Positions 1-11,534 of a stretch of 64,000 nt of DNA are shown here, piece after piece (the first letter of the stretch is position 1; every line of letters starts with the position of its first letter). Both the position numbers and the translations under genes were made by a program. The stretch is from Ilex aquifolium (lineage: Eukaryota; Streptophyta; Magnoliopsida; Aquifoliales; Aquifoliaceae). The notes beneath the pieces are model-generated. The model did not search any database, was not told the origin of the DNA, and saw nothing but the letters and a program-made list of their open reading frames with translations. The stretch lies in NCBI GenBank assembly GCA_951799425.1, contig OX637405.1:24627371-24691370 (forward strand), read 5' to 3'.

Positions 1-154
1 CATATGGACTGTTTTAATGTTCCCTTATAAATGGACCCGGTGTGGTCAATGTAGTATAATTGCACAGGTTGTGTTTTGGGTAGAGCTCCCCGTACAAAGG
101 AGACTCTGCCCGAATTTTGTTAAATTAAGGACCCCCGATTTTTGGGGCGTTACA
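1..154 (+). mobile_element. 3' end of a gypsy-type LTR, cut by the window edge
   Basis: The segment ends in GGGGCGTTACA, the LTR terminus also seen at 25760 and, inverted, at 19202 and 27197. It carries the hairpin arms GGGTAGAG and CTCTGCCC (78-111) present near the 3' end of most LTRs in this window. The 5' part lies outside the window, so it cannot be told whether this is a solo LTR or the end of a full element. Confidence 0.75.
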
Positions 155-689
155 CTTACTGAACTTAACCTGCTTCCCATTTCCCACATGACCGTTGGAC
201 ACGCCATAGCTACATATATTGACAATATTTTGAGAAAGGCATCATTCAACATAACTTTATAATTAGTATAAAACTTACCCCAGCATGTTAACGATGACAT
301 TCAAAACCCTGCAAAAACTTACATGTCAAAAAACTGTGTTGCAACCTAAGAAAATTCACAAAAGAATACCATCCAACTATACCCCTTCACAACCAAAAAC
401 AACCAACAAAATAAAACATGCACTCCAAAGCTCATAAGCTACTGCCTAACAAAAGATACCACTATTACCCGACAAAAGATACCACGTGAACAAAAGATTT
501 TACCCATTCTAAAACATGACATATTCAGACTCCATATTGCCATTAGGAGGGGCATGATTAGTAGTTAAAATTAGCAACTTACTATGCCCTTTTTAAGACT
601 AATTATGCTTTGATAGAGTTGCAATGGTGACATTTCAGGAGAAAGATTGTGCAAGGGCCTAAAGCCAATAGATATCAAACTGTCATTCA
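155..689. other. Unassigned AT-rich stretch
   Basis: No convincing coding frame, RNA gene or element terminus was recognised. It sits between an LTR tail and an Athila/Tat-like LTR remnant and is probably old degraded element or intergenic sequence. Confidence 0.4.
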
Positions 690-2473
690 ACACCCACCTG
701 TTCTGAAAGAAAATTGGAGAAGTTTGAAATAAGGCATGAACATTCGAACGCTAATCCACGTTCGAATGTTCTCTTGAATTATTTGAGGACTGGAATGCTG
801 AAGTGATGATACATGGCATGTTGCAGCTAAGAAAAAAAAACAAAGAGGTATTTAAGTACCACCTTCGAACGCCAATCCACGTTCAAACGTTCTCTTGAAT
901 TATTTGAGGATCAGACTGCTGAAGTGATGATACATGGCGTGTTGCAGCTAAGAAGAAAAAAACAAAGAGGTACTTGAGTATTAAGTTCGAACGCCAATCC
1001 ACGTTCGAACGTTCTCTTGAATTAATTGAGGACCAGACTGCGGAGTGCAAGGGCAATGATACATGGCGTGTTGCAGTTACCCTCACATAAGAACAAAGGC
1101 CACTTGAGTAGGAAGTTCAAAATCCACATGGTGTTCGAATACCCATCAAGGAAGACAGGAGACAACGCTCGAACGACATCTAACGTTTGAATGTTGTCCC
1201 TAGATAGCCTGCAGAGTGGTTGATTTTCTATCCGGACCTTGGGGCACTCACTTGGAATTTGAAGACCTTGTACTATTCCTTCACACTTCCTTGCCCCCTC
1301 CTCCTTGCCTAAAAATACTCCCATTGTGGGAGCTTCAAAAGAGAGCTACACTTAGGAGAGCTAGAGCTAGTTGTAGAGTTAGATTTACATTTACTTGCAT
1401 AGTAGAAGATAGATCATCTTTTGGCTGAGGAGGAAACCCTTCAAAAGTGACTATCTTTCTTTTACTTTCATTATTAGTTTCATTTGCTTCCATTGTTTGA
1501 GTTTCCTTCTTTCCTTAGAGGAGTGAAACTCTTCCACTTTTTTAGAGTTTTACCAAAGCCGTGAAGGGTGGAACGTGATTCACTCATTCTTCGTCGAAGA
1601 TCGGCTCCTTGTGTAGTGTGTTTTACCTTGTAACTCCTCTACTTGGAGGGATGCGAATCACTCACTTTTCTAGCTTTACCAAAGCCATGAAGAGTGAGTA
1701 GTTTCTCATTCACTTTTTAGTAAGAGTTGATGGACATGTATAAATCATTCAGAAGTTATATTTGTGCATTTCGTTTATGGTTAATGCTTTATCTCTTACT
1801 TGCTTATTGAATGATTGAATGCATCTAGCAAAGCTAAGATACTTTGCACAACCATGAGTCCTTTCTATGACATAGATGACTCTTGGCATAGGACGACTCA
1901 TTAGTCCTTGACAAGTACCCCAGCTAGATCTTCATGATTACCTTTCAATCTTCATCATTATTGTGCTTCAACTAAGAATGGAATACTAACTTAGTGGTTG
2001 GATGTCTTGTAGAAACACTTGCTTGTTTGTAGACGGGATGAGTCTCGGCACAACCAATTCTTGTAAATCTCTACAAAGACATCGGAACCATGCTCTTAAT
2101 TCTCACAATCCATTTTTATCTTCCGATTAACTTTATGTTGACACAAGAGTTAATTGAGTTCCCAAGAACAAGTATAACAATCGGATGATTGACTACATGT
2201 CCAGATTCTCAAGTTAAAGGGTGACTTTTATAATTGAGATTATATTATATTTTGTCTAAAAAACCCTCTTAGAAAGGATTTTATATTATGTCCAGGAAAA
2301 TCCCTAAACATCACAACTTTAAATCTTAAGGATTCCAGTCACTTTGGTCTCTGTCACTTCTTACTTCGAAACACCAATATTAGTTCCCTGTGGATTTGAC
2401 TCCGGACTTAACCGGATTATTACTGCAACTTGACCGCCTGCACTTGGGTGTACGCATTTTGGATCAAGTCAGG
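690..2473 (+). mobile_element. Athila/Tat-like gypsy LTR remnant
   Basis: Around 2386 the sequence reads CCCTGTGGATTTGACTCC, followed by a short gap and a GCACTTGGGTG motif. Established knowledge: this is the typical 3' LTR signature of Athila/Tat (Ogre-type) gypsy elements. No clear primer binding site follows, so it looks like a truncated or solo LTR. The start is uncertain. A palindromic tandem repeat (741-1190) lies in its 5' part, and no coding capacity is visible. Confidence 0.45.
741..1190. repeat. ~120-bp tandem repeat with TTCGAACG inverted repeats
   Basis: Three similar units begin near 742, 864 and 986, with a diverged fourth after 1110. Each starts with TTCGAACGCCAATCCACG followed by TTCGAACGTTCTC. 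TTCGAA is itself a palindrome, and TTCGAACG...CGTTCGAA forms an inverted repeat around a short spacer. The rest of the unit (TGCTGAAGTGATGATACATG, AAACAAAGAGGTA) is also repeated. Confidence 0.85.
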
Positions 2474-3037
2474 GTAGTTTCATTTTTCTTGCAACTATCT
2501 CCATGCTTTAAACCTTTGGTACCACTCATTGAAGACCCATCCTTGCTCATCATAGCCTCTACACCTTTCATTCCACTCTTGCCAAGAAGCTGAGATGGCC
2601 TTCTTGAACCAAACATTTGTGATAGATTTTCACTAACAGATGTCACCTGAGATGCATTTAGAAAAAGTTTATTTAATTATTTATTAGTAAATATAGCTTC
2701 AAGTATTTAAGTAATTAAATGGTGTTACCTGAGATGCATCATTGCGATAAGCATCAGTTGCAGGTTGAGAAGACTGAGAAGAAACCTGAGACCTCCTCCC
2801 TCTCCATTGTGAGCATTGTTAGCACAACTAGTTGCAACCTGATAACCTCATCCCTGCCCATTATTTGCACCATTAGTAACAACCTGAGATGCTCCTCCCT
2901 ACAACAGAAAATTTGACAACCAGAAACAAAAAAATGTCTGTGGCCCTTTATTGCAACCTTTCAGCACACCAGGTTGTAACTTTTTTTGAACAAATTGTAA
3001 TGTTTAGCGAGATAATTACTCACTAAAACTCTTGTTC
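2474..3037 (-). other. Degraded sequence, possibly the 3' part of a minus-strand transposase
   Basis: Minus-strand frames give low-complexity runs rich in N, Q, A, V and T (for example QVATSCANN) in repeated blocks beginning with ACCTGAGATGC. Low-complexity tails of this kind occur in plant MULE transposases. No catalytic motif is visible, so the assignment is weak. It is separated from 5573 onward by the solo LTR at 3044-5568. Confidence 0.2.
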
Positions 3038-3043
3038 AATAAA

Positions 3044-5568
3044 TGTGACGCCCCAAAAATCCTGGGGGTCCGTTGATTACCCATTAACCTGCGGAATGCT
3101 GGTGGATACCGAGTAACTCAATATCACAATGTTATGCCCCATTTACCGGGGTCCATAATTTAACAAAATTGGGCAGAGTCTCCTTTGTACGGGGAGCTCT
3201 ACCCAAAACACAACCTGTGCATCATAAAATAACAAGACCCATCTGAGGTCCAATATTCAACAATGACCACACCGGGTCCATTTATGAGCAAATATAGACC
3301 ACACCGGGTCCATCTATCCACACTCATATAAACATGCAAGGCTATATTAAAATTAGTTCATAAAAGTCCAATTACAATTCTTTACATACATTACATGCCA
3401 AATTTTACAAACAAAAAAGATTAAAAGCCACAAGTCGGCTTTTCTTCAACCATGTGGCCCCGATTGTGAGCCATCCGCCGACACATAACCCGCACCTGAA
3501 ATGTTTCCTGTATAGGGTGAGCCAACGCCCAGTAGAGTATATCCTACAAAGGCTACTCCCCACCTTAAATGCATATACAATGTGTATATGTAACAATCAA
3601 TACATTTATCCATTCAAGCATTGCTATCAAGAATATCCATCCAATGATAGGAATTCTATATCATGCCATGAAATGAGATGAGACTCACTTATTCAACTTC
3701 AACCCGAGTCCTCACCGATTCTCACAACACCATGCAATGCACTTGTGAAATGAACCATCATTTGACGAAAAATCCATCCAATGATCGTTTGAAACAAAAG
3801 TTGTTTCATTATAAAACCAAATCATTGATGGGTGTTACTCATTGGATGAGTACTTTTATAAACCAAAATCTTGTATCTTGTTGGGCAACAAATTTTGGTA
3901 TCTCAACCACCGGTTCCGTAAACACCAGCACTTTTCTGGAATTTCACCTCCGAGAAGTGCCTGAACCATGTGACCGGGTTTTGCACCCGAGGGAGAGTCT
4001 AGCCCTACTTGTTATACCCGACACAAGTTTTTTTCCATGCAACCATGCGACTCAAAGGGGATCTTTGATCCACATTTTTTCGAGCCCACAGACCAACCAC
4101 CAATCAAAGTGTTTGATCAACCATGCATCTCACACACACACCCATACTCATGCCTAAGCCCATGGATGGGATGCTTCCGTGCAAATGCAATGTAATGTGT
4201 CATTGCATATCAATGTCATGTCTCATATGTAATGAATGCCATATGTACAACTTAAACAACATATCAACATGTATCATGGACAATTATATCATAGGCATAT
4301 AATCTCCAAACTTTCATCTCAATGTCAAAACATCAACTAGCATGTATCAACATTTATATTCAACACAATTGACAAGCATGTTATTACATAGTCGATGCTA
4401 ATAACACACTTAAATCACAAGGCGCATGATAACACATAACAGCCTACAAAAATCAGCCCAAAATAGTCTGTAAAGTGACCTAAAAATAATCCTTAAAGTG
4501 GCTTAAAAACGGTCTGCAAAGTGCCCTAAAAAAAGTCCACAAAGTGGCATAAAAACAGTCCGCAAAGTGGCCTAAAAATAGTCTACAAAGTGGCCTAAAA
4601 ATAGTCCACCTTTGGGCACCAAAACAGTCCACTTTTTCGCCCAAAATCAATCCATTCTTCCATCAAAAAACGGTCACAATTTCAGCCCAAAAACAGGCCT
4701 AAAACAGCCCCTTAAACAAGCATAAAACAGCCCCATGATTTCAACCCAAAAGAGGTCATATAACAGCCCCTAAAACAGTCTATAAACAGCCATATATCAG
4801 TCCAAAATACAGCCATGTTTCAGTCAACAAAACAGCCCCTTAAGGTAGGAGTAAAACCCAAGTAGGAAGAACCCTACCTCTTTTAGTGTAGAATGAAGGC
4901 TAGAGCTTCAAGAACACCTCCAAAACTTCCAAAACTCTTGATTTCCCCAAAGTCTCCTCTTGGATCTTCGGTGAAATCACTCGTTCTTGGTACATAGACG
5001 TAGCCCCTGTTGCGGTGATCGACTTTAACTCTTGGTTCGAGTTAATCTGAGCGACGGAACTTCGAAGATCGGTGGAAGAAAACTTGATTTCCCACTTTTC
5101 TCTTCTCTTTCTCTCACACGTTGGAACCAGTAGATTTGGGGAAGGAAATATCTGATTTTTCAGATATTTAGCCCCTATTTATAATTTTTAAAACTTGGCT
5201 CACATCGAGCCACACGGCCCTCACTTGTTCGGGTCCATTTTCGCCCCGAAACGATTAATTTCGTCCCGGTTTAAGTTTAAATTAATTTTATTTGAAATTT
5301 CATCAAATTCTAAGGAAATTTTATAATTTTAATAAAAAAATTCATTTTTGAGGGTTACTGGATAGTCACCTCGAAAAATGTGAAAAACCCAATTATCTCA
5401 GAATTCGGCAAAATTTGACAGGATGACTCGGTTTCGCGAGACGAATCAAACGGCGAACTCCGTTTCGTCATCCGAGCTCTAGAACATGAATATTTTAAAT
5501 ACGCATTAGGGTGACAAATTACCATTTTACCATTTTTCAGAAAAGTTCAAATTTGCCCGGATTTTACA
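3044..5568 (-). mobile_element. Solo LTR, family 1, minus strand (2525 bp)
   Basis: On the minus strand it starts TGTAAAATCCGGGC and ends GGGGCGTCACA. Flanks are ATAAA (3039-3043) and ATAAG (5569-5573), a five-base target duplication with one mismatch. A minus-strand TATA box (TATAAATA) lies at 5176-5183. Just downstream of it on that strand is an inverted repeat: AAATATCTGA and TCAGATATTT, at 5146-5155 and 5160-5169. Donor-like GAG/GTAGGG and acceptor-like TTTCAG/GTGCGG sites delimit a possible intron at 3496-4877. The GGGTAGAG/CTCTGCCC hairpin is at 3171-3204. There is no internal region, so this is a solo LTR left by recombination. Confidence 0.85.
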
Positions 5569-6013
5569 ATAAGTACTACTTCATGGGCTTAAACCTTACT
5601 CCCTAGATCACAAAATAGAGAGCGACATAGAGAGGGAAAAAAACCACTTCATTTCCCCCTCTATCTGTCCTCGCTAAATTTTTGCCATCACCACCATGGA
5701 ATGCACACATAGAGTGATTGCAAATTACTGAATTTGATCACTCCATAAGTAAATTCTCTAATAATCACAAATTCTACTCCATATTGTCCACCTTGTTGCT
5801 ACTGTCACTGTTGTTGCTGTCCTTGGAACCCTTGATTTTGTGTCGATGATGAACTACGATGGAGAAATTCACTGAAAGATCCCAATAGAGAGCCATGACG
5901 TTGGAACCATTACCGTAAATCTCCCGAATCAAGGCGACATTTTTCACCAAATTATCAGGAATTCTAGACTGGTGATTTTGATTAACCTATTGAATCCAAG
6001 CTCGATTATGAGG

Positions 6014-6113
6014 TTTGGTGGTTGCGTTAGGGTTTGTTGGTGGTGGTGTGATTTGGTGGTTGCGTTAGGGTTTGTTGGTGGTGGTGTGATTTGGTGGTTG
6101 CGTTAGGGTTTGT
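6014..6113. repeat. 38-bp tandem repeat, about 2.6 copies
   Basis: Units starting TTTGGTGGTTGCGTTAGGG begin at 6014, 6052 and 6090, an exact 38-bp period with almost no divergence. The TTAGGG inside it resembles telomere repeat but is not arranged as one. Confidence 0.9.
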
Positions 6114-6218
6114 GAGGTGTCCTCCATGCTAGAGTCCACTGCAGATGATGACTTAAATGTAGTGGTGGGTTTGATGGTGGCCACGGTGGTGTAGCGACAA
6201 TTAGCGATAGAACACGTC

Positions 6219-6221
<3 letters not shown>

Positions 6222-6272
<51 letters not shown>
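6222..6272. repeat. (GA)n microsatellite
   Basis: An uninterrupted GA run of about 50 bp. It produces an artefactual Leu/Ser-rich frame on the minus strand. Confidence 0.95.
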
Positions 6273-6274
<2 letters not shown>

Positions 6275-6569
6275 TTGAGGAGTACAATAGGAAGAAGAGA
6301 TATGGGTTTAGGCATTAGGTTAGCGATGGAGAAGTATATCGGGTCCAGTTAGGTGGGGGTTGGGTCTGACTATGATATGATATATGGGTTTTGGCATAGG
6401 CTAGTTTTATTTATTTTAAATAAGGGTAAAATAGTCTTTTTCAAAATTCTGTTAAGTGTGTTAGTTGATCGACACTGACAAGGGGTGTCAGTGTAATATG
6501 TCATACCTGAGGGGTCTATCTATTTTAGTGATAAAGTTCAGGGGGTGTGGATGTAATTTACCCTATTTT

Positions 6570-9065
6570 GAATAGTAGTTTATGGGGTTGAATTTTATGG
6601 TGAATATGATTTTGGTTGTAATTTAGTGGGTGGTAAAACATTTTGGGTGGGAATTTTTAAGTTTGAAAAAATATGTGGTGGATATGTGACTAGGGGAAAC
6701 AAAGGGGAATCCAAGTGTAAATTATGAAAAAATGGGTTATTCAGCATGGACACCCATCAGTTGAACGTCATCCCATGCCTCCATGTGTGTGAATTGGTTC
6801 ATATATGTGTGTGTACTATACGCGAGAATCCACGAAGAGAAAAGAGAAAAGAAAAGAATAGAGGAAATGAAGAGGAAGAGGAGAGGAAGAGCAAAAACTT
6901 AGAAGTCAGAGAAAGAAGAGATGAGTTGGGTTTCATTTTGGATTTTCCTGAGCTTGGATTGAGAGGTGTTCTCTTGGTAAGTATTTATTTTTGTTAAATT
7001 GTGGGGTTTGCTTTTTGGTTTATGAATTTTGTGTTGTGGGTATGTGTTTAGTAGAGATTTTTGCATGAATTGATGGGTTAATATGATAGTATAAGTGTTT
7101 AAAGGGTTTGGGGTGAGAGGGAAGTAGTTGTAGAAGAGTCTGCAACTGAAACGGGGAAGGAAACCTTGGGTAGAACCGGTACAACCTTGAAGAACTGGTT
7201 CATCAGGTCTCTAATGAGATACTATAAGTTGTAGCGGTACCATATCAAAGAATCGGTTCAAAGACTTTGTTGCATAGAACCGGTTCTACCAAAGAAGAAC
7301 CGATTCTAGGGGAAAAATATGATTGTAGAATCGGTACAACTTGTACCAGCAATCAAGTTGAGTTTTCGTGAGAAAATCGCGATAACTCTCTCTAGGAAAT
7401 TTTGATTGATACACCATTTTTTGTTGGAACCTAAACTCGTAGATATTTCTAATCATATAGGTACACCACTTAATTTTATTTGCGTGAAAAATAGTGGCTG
7501 TTGAAAGTAGTCTGAAAATATGCAATTATTAAACAGGTGGCTAGCTTAGTATTTTTTAAGAAATATGAGATAACTTTTCACATGGGAATCCAATTTTAGC
7601 CAATGAACTATGGTTGCAAAGCTTGGAATGTTTACTCTAAGATGATATTGTTTCACCACATAATTCGAAGTACATGAAGAATTTTAACTAGGATATTATG
7701 GGCCGACCAATCTAACCATTAAAGGTGAACATGAAAATTACCGTGTTTGATTGTATAGTCTAAATTAAGGAATTTTTATACATTATATCATCTAGGAAGG
7801 GGTAGGGAGATGTGATATATTAAGCTTAACCAATCATTTAAGCATGAGATGTATAATATCATGTGTTTGTGAATGGTACTCATATATCTTATATCGACCT
7901 ATATTAGGTACTGAGGTGATGATGAATGTTACAGGTAAACTGAATCCAGTCTTGGATTTAACCTAAGGTAAGTATATTGATTTATATTGAATGGAAATAT
8001 GACTGATTGCTTATTAGCTATACCTATGTGCATTAGCTGGAATATGTTGTAGTGGTTATAACTTGTGAGTAGTAATAAAAAGGGAGTATAAACTATGAAT
8101 TGGATTTGATTATGAGCTTAAGTATAATTATGGAAAGTAATTTGATAGGCTATGAATTGAGAAACGGTGATTGTTTGTTACTAGCTATGTCTATTTATAA
8201 ATGGCTAATGTGACTTAATGGTTCAAGGATTGTGAATTGGTGTTGGGGTGTGATTTCAAGTACTTGAATTGATTGTGAACATATTGTTTAAAAATATGAC
8301 TGATTGACTGCTAGTTTTATATTACTAGCTATGTTTGTGTGGAAATGGTTGGGTTGGGATTGGTTAATTGTGATTGGTGAATCGTAGTTTGTTATGGTTT
8401 CAAGTATTTGAAATATTTGGGTTGTGTTTTTAAGTGAGAATGGTTGCAGCAACTCCCAAGCGTAAACGAGTAATGATGTGATTGTCAAGACTCTCGAGCG
8501 AAAATGGGTAGCGTTGATTGTTAATTCTAGCTGAGATTTTCAGACGTTATTGGATAGTCGAACATTGGATATTGAATATGGATGTTGGATATTGGATGAT
8601 GGGTAATGGGCATTGGATGTTGGATATTTGATGTTAAATTTCACTTTTAATGTGTACGTGGAATTTGATTATAACTGTAACGTGCTTATGTGTTTCTTTT
8701 TATATATCTTAAATATACTCACTGAGCTTGTGGTTTGCTCATCCCCCCACAGTTGTTTCTTTTCAGGTGTAGGGATTAAAGAAGTGGTCCACTGAGCAGT
8801 CTAGCTTTGGCGTAGAGGTGTTAATGTTAGATTGTACTTTATGTTAAGAGTCATAATGTACACATGTTATAAAGATGTTTAAAGAGTATGGTGCCCTAGT
8901 AGTGATAATGTTGTGCTATGCTATATGTTTTTGTCAGGTCTCTTATTACAATGGTTGGATTTAGATATTATTGCACAAAGTTAGATTACTCTGAGACTAA
9001 TTATGATTTAAAGGTTAATAGGTCGAGGTTACCAGCACCACTCTTTTCCAGGGTGGGGTGTGACA
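6570..9065 (+). mobile_element. Gypsy-type LTR H; 3' end clear, 5' end uncertain
   Basis: The 3' end GGTGGGGTGTGACA falls at 9065. Immediately after it, sequence of another LTR (G1) resumes in mid-sequence, so H is nested in G1. A donor-like CTTG/GTAAGT is at 6976/6977. A GAGC...GCTC element followed by TTTCAG/GTG at 8766 marks the acceptor-like site. A cluster of GAACCGGTTC-like palindromes lies at 7173-7352. The left terminus and target duplication could not be fixed. No protein-coding capacity is visible. Confidence 0.5.
7173..7352. repeat. Cluster of GAACCGGTTC / GGTAC palindromes
   Basis: Within 180 bp there are GAACCGGTAC, GAACTGGTTC, GCGGTACC, GAATCGGTTC, a perfect GAACCGGTTC, GAACCGATTC and GAATCGGTAC. 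They are irregularly spaced and imperfect apart from one copy. Confidence 0.7.
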
Positions 9066-10872
9066 AAATAACATTCCCATTCAATCCGAGAGGTCGAGAT
9101 ATCTTGGGATAGACATTCACCTCATATAGTTGCCCAGAGGGGTAAAATGATAATTTTAGTATTTTGAATGTAAATCAACTTTGGTTTTGAGATAACTTAT
9201 AAAAGAAATATTTTTATGTTAAAATAATATTAAAAATGGATCTGGAATGTCGAAAAACCTTAGGGTAGTCATACAGATTAAATTGGATATGTTAAAGGGA
9301 AAAATCGTAATTTTAGAAAAAAAATACATTTTTGGGCATGATTAATAGTAACTGATGGGAATTTCTAGGTATAAAACTCCATTTTCAGCCCATTTCCCAA
9401 TGTTTCTCACCCTTCTTTGAACCCTAGAACTAGAGAAAGGAAAAGAGACAAGGGAGAAAAAGGTCTCTAGGGCTTGGGCTTTGCTTGGGAATTCTAGGAA
9501 CTAGGCTTGGAATCCTTGGTTCCTAGGCAGAGGTTTTCTCTCTCTTACATTTACATTGTACATCTCATGTATTTTTTTTTTTACCTAAAGCTTAATATGT
9601 GTTTTATGGCAAAATGCTTGTATAAATTTTGTATGAGTATTTGATTAAACCTATGATTTGGGGTTTTGGAGTATGCTATGGTCATGTTGATAATGTATAT
9701 AAATTATTCTCTGAAAAATTGTTGTGTTGATTTGAAAATGAAAAATTTGGGATTTTGAACCTACTAAATGTTTGATAAAATGTGAAGGTTGTGGAATAGG
9801 TTTTCAATAGGGTTTATGGATATAAAAAATGATAATTTTTGAAAAATATATGCTCGATACGGATAGGTAGAGAGTGATGATAGTGGTTTTTGGTGATGAC
9901 CTGTGTGGCGTCACAAGTTGATCCCTACACATTCCCCTTAAAAAGCAAGAAGGGCGATGAGACCCTAGATTTCAAGACCCCAAAGGTTCTCCAGGGATGG
10001 TTCATGCATGAACCAGTGTTTGATTGATTATATTGTTCGTATGTGAGGTATGCTTGGTATTTCTTATGGCTTGGCTTCAATTATATAAACCTTTGATTTA
10101 TAACTGGTATATTCTGATGATGATATGTTGGGAGATTTTCATAAATACTCTACTTATTACCTCGTATATATACTTGGTTATAGAAAACTTTCTTTACTTA
10201 TTCATAAGATTTGTGAAATGTTGGTATTTAAATTTTTTTACATGCTTGGAAAAAAGATTATCCCACTGGGTTGTGGTTGTCCATCCCTTACTAATACTTT
10301 CAAAGACTAGCATGCATCCCGAGACGTAGGTGATGGAATGCTTATTGGAGCTTGGACTAGGAAGAATATCTTTTGGAATCTTTTTGTATTTACCTTTAGA
10401 ACTTGTGTAGAAATATTAGTGCACAAACATTATGTTTGAAACGGTCGTTTTAAGGCACTTGTGGTGAACACTTGATCATCTCATAGAGGAATTACTATTT
10501 TGTGTATTGTAATATAAAGATATGATTTTTGATATTAAGCTTTGGTATATAAATGAATTGAATGAATTTGGGCTTGGAAGGACTTCATGGGCCTCCAATT
10601 GCCACCATGACTTTGGTTGGATTATATTAAGATGGATGGATGTTCTGGATGTTTAGTTAGTTAGAAATAACTTATGCTCTCATAGAGATGCTATTATTAG
10701 CTGGTTAGACGCACGATTTTCAAATGAAATTTTGTTGGATTATTCGAAAAAGTATTTTTTTGATTAAATCAAATGTTTAATTTCATTCATTTTTTATTAT
10801 AAATCAGCAAGAGATTTTAGGATAAATATTATGTTTTATTAAATCACGTTTTAATGGAAATTGGGCTTGACA
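9066..10872 (+). mobile_element. LTR G1, interrupted 5' LTR of a gag-bearing gypsy remnant
   Basis: Sequence from 9066 aligns by eye with the 5' portion of LTR B (23230 onward) and with LTR G2 (14450 onward). Shared anchors are a CCATTCAATCCG-like block, GAATGTCGAAAAACC and a GGTATAAAACTCCATTTT promoter-like stretch (9370-9390). It ends GGGCTTGACA at 10872 and is followed three bases later by a decayed primer site. Its first ~220 bp are displaced by LTR H. Splice-like sites seen in other LTRs are not intact here. Confidence 0.6.
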
Positions 10873-10875
10873 AAT

Positions 10876-10886
10876 TGGAATTAGAC
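10876..10886 (+). other. Decayed tRNA-iMet primer binding site
   Basis: TGGAATTAGAC corresponds to TGGTATCAGAGC. The following CTTAGGTATTG matches the context CATAGGTATACG after the intact sites at 34347 and 51271. Position just after an LTR end supports the call. Confidence 0.6.
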
Positions 10887-11072
10887 TTAGGTATTGTGTC
10901 TTATATGGTAGTTGTAGGTAATTGGATTAACCAAATATGGCCTTAGCAGACAAAATTTTTTAGAGTCATTAGGATTATATATTGTAAAAACCGATGTATC
11001 TCATGAACTCGACTACTTATCTAGAATATATATGTTTGAAATGGTGATTTAAAGCCAAGTTGCATGTACACG

Positions 11073-11104
11073 ATGGAAGTAAGAAGAGGACGTGGGAGAC
11101 CCCC
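11073..11104 (+). pseudogene. gag: Start of gypsy Gag, split by solo LTR F1
   Basis: ATG at 11073 opens a frame reading MEVRRGRGRPP, a basic Arg/Gly N-terminus typical of chromovirus (Tekay-like) Gag. After 11 codons it is broken by the LTR inserted in a C-run. The rest of Gag resumes after 13663. The element upstream supplies LTR G1 and a decayed primer site, so this is the expected gag position. Confidence 0.6.
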
Positions 11105-11500
11105 CGATAAAACCCGGGTAAATTTGATTTTTTTTATGAAAAATGGCAAAACGGTAATTTGTCACTCCGGTACGGGTTGAAAACCCGAATTTTTCTAGAG
11201 CTCGGATTACGAAACGGACCTCGCCGTTGGATTGGTCTCGCGAAATCTAGTTAGCTAGTCAATTTTCGTCGAATTCCGAGACAGTCGAATTTTTTTCGCA
11301 TTTTACGAGGCGACCGGGTGTTGGGTGACCTCAAAAATGAACTCGGGACGTAAATTTTAAAAATTGAAAATAATTTAAAGAAAGTTTATGTAAACATATT
11401 TTGAACTTGAACCGGGACGAAATTTAATCGTTTCGGAACGAAATCGGACCCTGGTAAGGAGGACGTGTGGCGCGATGTGGACCAAGCATTTAAAGAGTTT

Positions 11501-11534
11501 AAATAGGAGAGAAAATCAGATTTTCTCCCTATTT
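11501..11534 (+). promoter_or_regulatory. Long inverted repeat at the LTR F1 transcript start region
   Basis: AAATAGG with GAGAAAATC pairs with GATTTTCTC with CCTATTT around a single central A, with one extra base on each arm. It sits where other LTRs of the family have a TATA box followed by a hairpin. Confidence 0.7.

Larger units (their letters stand above)
5573..6563 (-). other. Possible end of a MULE-like element, minus strand
   Basis: Read on the minus strand, the right edge begins GGGTAAATTACATCCACACC and continues with phrases common at the ends of plant MULEs (CCCCTGAACTTT, ACACTGACACC). A possible start codon follows near 6127 with an unconvincing short frame. No transposase domain, second terminal inverted repeat or target duplication was found, so this is a guess from the terminus alone. 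Confidence 0.25.

Noticed and set aside
3678-4157. 159-codon plus-strand frame
   Set aside because: It runs antisense through the minus-strand solo LTR and ends in an ACAC run; no domain and no conservation in sister LTRs.
6014-6113. Interstitial telomere repeat
   Set aside because: TTAGGG occurs once per 38-bp unit, not as TTTAGGG tandem repeats.
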